DNA from: Candidatus Villigracilaceae bacterium
GTDB lineage: Bacteria; Chloroflexota; Anaerolineae; Anaerolineales; Villigracilaceae
NCBI GenBank assembly: GCA_026645935.1
Contig: JAPKMP010000005.1
Coordinates: 1 to 64,000 of the forward strand
Reading direction: 5' to 3'
Length of the DNA stretch: 64,000 nt
Positions 63,368 through 64,000 of this stretch are shown here, one piece after another. Each line of letters starts with the position of its first letter. Position 1 is the stretch's first letter. The notes beneath the pieces are model-generated. The model searched no databases. It was not told the DNA's origin and saw only the letters and a list, made by a program, of their open reading frames with translations. The position numbers and the translations under genes were made by a program.

Positions 63368-64000
63368 TCAGCGGAGATGCATGTACGATGCCCAGAGCAT
63401 GATGAGGATCAATCTCGAGTTGTTGAGCATCAAAAGGAAGATGAAACCCAACAGGGAAAATTGAAACCAGCGTTTGCCGGAAAGTTCGCGCCACGCCAAT
63501 GCGAGAAAGAGCGTGATGGCATACGTCCAGTTGACGGAATAAAGGAAGACATCCCTGCCGTAGCGCATGTGAAGCGCGAAGAAGAACAGACAGGTCAGGA
63601 TGAACGCAAAGGGAAAGCGGTTATCCTGCCTGGGAACATTCTTCAGGAAGAGAAATCCGCCGATGGCGACAAAGCCGAGCCAGGCAGTGACAAGCGCATT
63701 TCCAAGATGCGTTTCGTACCTTGCGATCTGCAACGGCACCTTTTTCAACGCGGCGCGGAACATCCACACCTTGAGAAAGGGAATATCTTCCTTCAATAGC
63801 AGCGGGTCCGGCGAGACGAAACTATGCAGGAGCATCACCCGTCCCAGGTAATTGGCGCGCTGGAGGGTCGGCTCGAAGACATTCTTTTCCTCGTATTGCA
63901 AGGTGGAAACCTCCCAGAGATACGGATGCGCTTTGGGGTAAATGAAGTTATTGAGCAGGTTCAACGGGATGACCAGCGCGCCGACGATCAATCCGTATTT
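63368..64000 (-). CDS. Polytopic membrane protein, paralogue of the preceding gene (cut by window end)
   Basis: The C-terminal 210 residues of a membrane protein that aligns throughout with the neighbouring 554-residue protein. Shared segments include NNFIYP, LHSFVSPDPL/LHSFVAPEPL, RQDN, LFFALHMRYGRDVFLYSVNWTYAI and LALAWR. The 5' end is outside the window. The frame is open to the last base, so the apparent start near 63991 is not real. Confidence 0.7.
   Translation of the reverse strand, partial: KYGLIVGALVIPLNLLNNFIYPKAHPYLWEVSTLQYEEKNVFEPTLQRANYLGRVMLLHSFVSPDPLLLKEDIPFLKVWMFRAALKKVPLQIARYETHLGNALVTAWLGFVAIGGFLFLKNVPRQDNRFPFAFILTCLFFFALHMRYGRDVFLYSVNWTYAITLFLALAWRELSGKRWFQFSLLGFIFLLMLNNSRLILIMLWASYMHLR

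Overview
The window looks like a chromosomal segment of a Chloroflexota bacterium, most likely class Anaerolineae. This is inferred from overall gene character, a GC content in the mid-50s, and the combination of a complete division and cell-wall cluster, a glyA-gcvT fusion, subtilases and abundant small palindromic repeats. No rRNA or other marker fixes the taxonomy. The sequence holds about 55 protein genes, three tRNA genes and one tRNA remnant, one manganese riboswitch, one T-box leader, and a group of recently moved cassettes.

Layout. 1-1400: a truncated lipoprotein and an ECF sigma / membrane anti-sigma pair on the minus strand. 1565-11083: plus-strand genes for a ParA-like ATPase, DNA ligase LigA, an alpha-oxoamine synthase and a site-2 protease. 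A yybP-ykoY (Mn2+) riboswitch then precedes a DedA protein and a P-type cation ATPase. 11168-17994: minus-strand genes, including a LysE exporter, a membrane-embedded subtilase with a YczE-like partner, a PEBP lipoprotein and a YcaQ-type winged-helix glycosylase. 18062-35365: the division/cell-wall cluster on the minus strand, in the order mraZ-rsmH-ftsL-ftsI-murF-mraY-murD-ftsW-murG-cvpA-murC-murB-ddl-ftsQ-ftsA-ftsZ. It has one strong promoter overlapped by a three-repeat MraZ operator, a terminator after ftsZ, and no murE. 35500-43670: a methyltransferase, tRNA-Glu with a duplicated remnant, a LutA / LutB-LutC oxidation system, and leuS behind a T-box leader. 43732-49075: two tRNA-Ala genes, a TIR-winged-helix protein, a GAF histidine kinase and a secreted 5'-nucleotidase.

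49406-57050 starts with a GlyA-GcvT fusion and then becomes an accessory island. It carries a DUF3800 gene bracketed by a 68-bp duplication of the gcvT 3' end, an HNH-type gene that has probably lost its start, an AbrB/PIN toxin-antitoxin pair and an orphan BrnA-like antitoxin. All are embedded in repeats and poor in GC compared with the core genes. 57058-64000: an esterase, a secreted subtilase, a small lipoprotein and two tandem polytopic membrane proteins, the second cut by the window end.

Three cross-cutting observations stand out. First, six genes share a -10 box, exactly six bases, then the start codon, which predicts leaderless mRNAs. Second, palindromic repeats have been inserted in frame into three conserved genes, giving Pro/Gly-rich peptide insertions. 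Third, the leuS locus combines a leucine T-box, a leucine-rich small ORF with a strong ribosome-binding site, and a synthetase with a histone-H1-like lysine-rich N-terminal tail.
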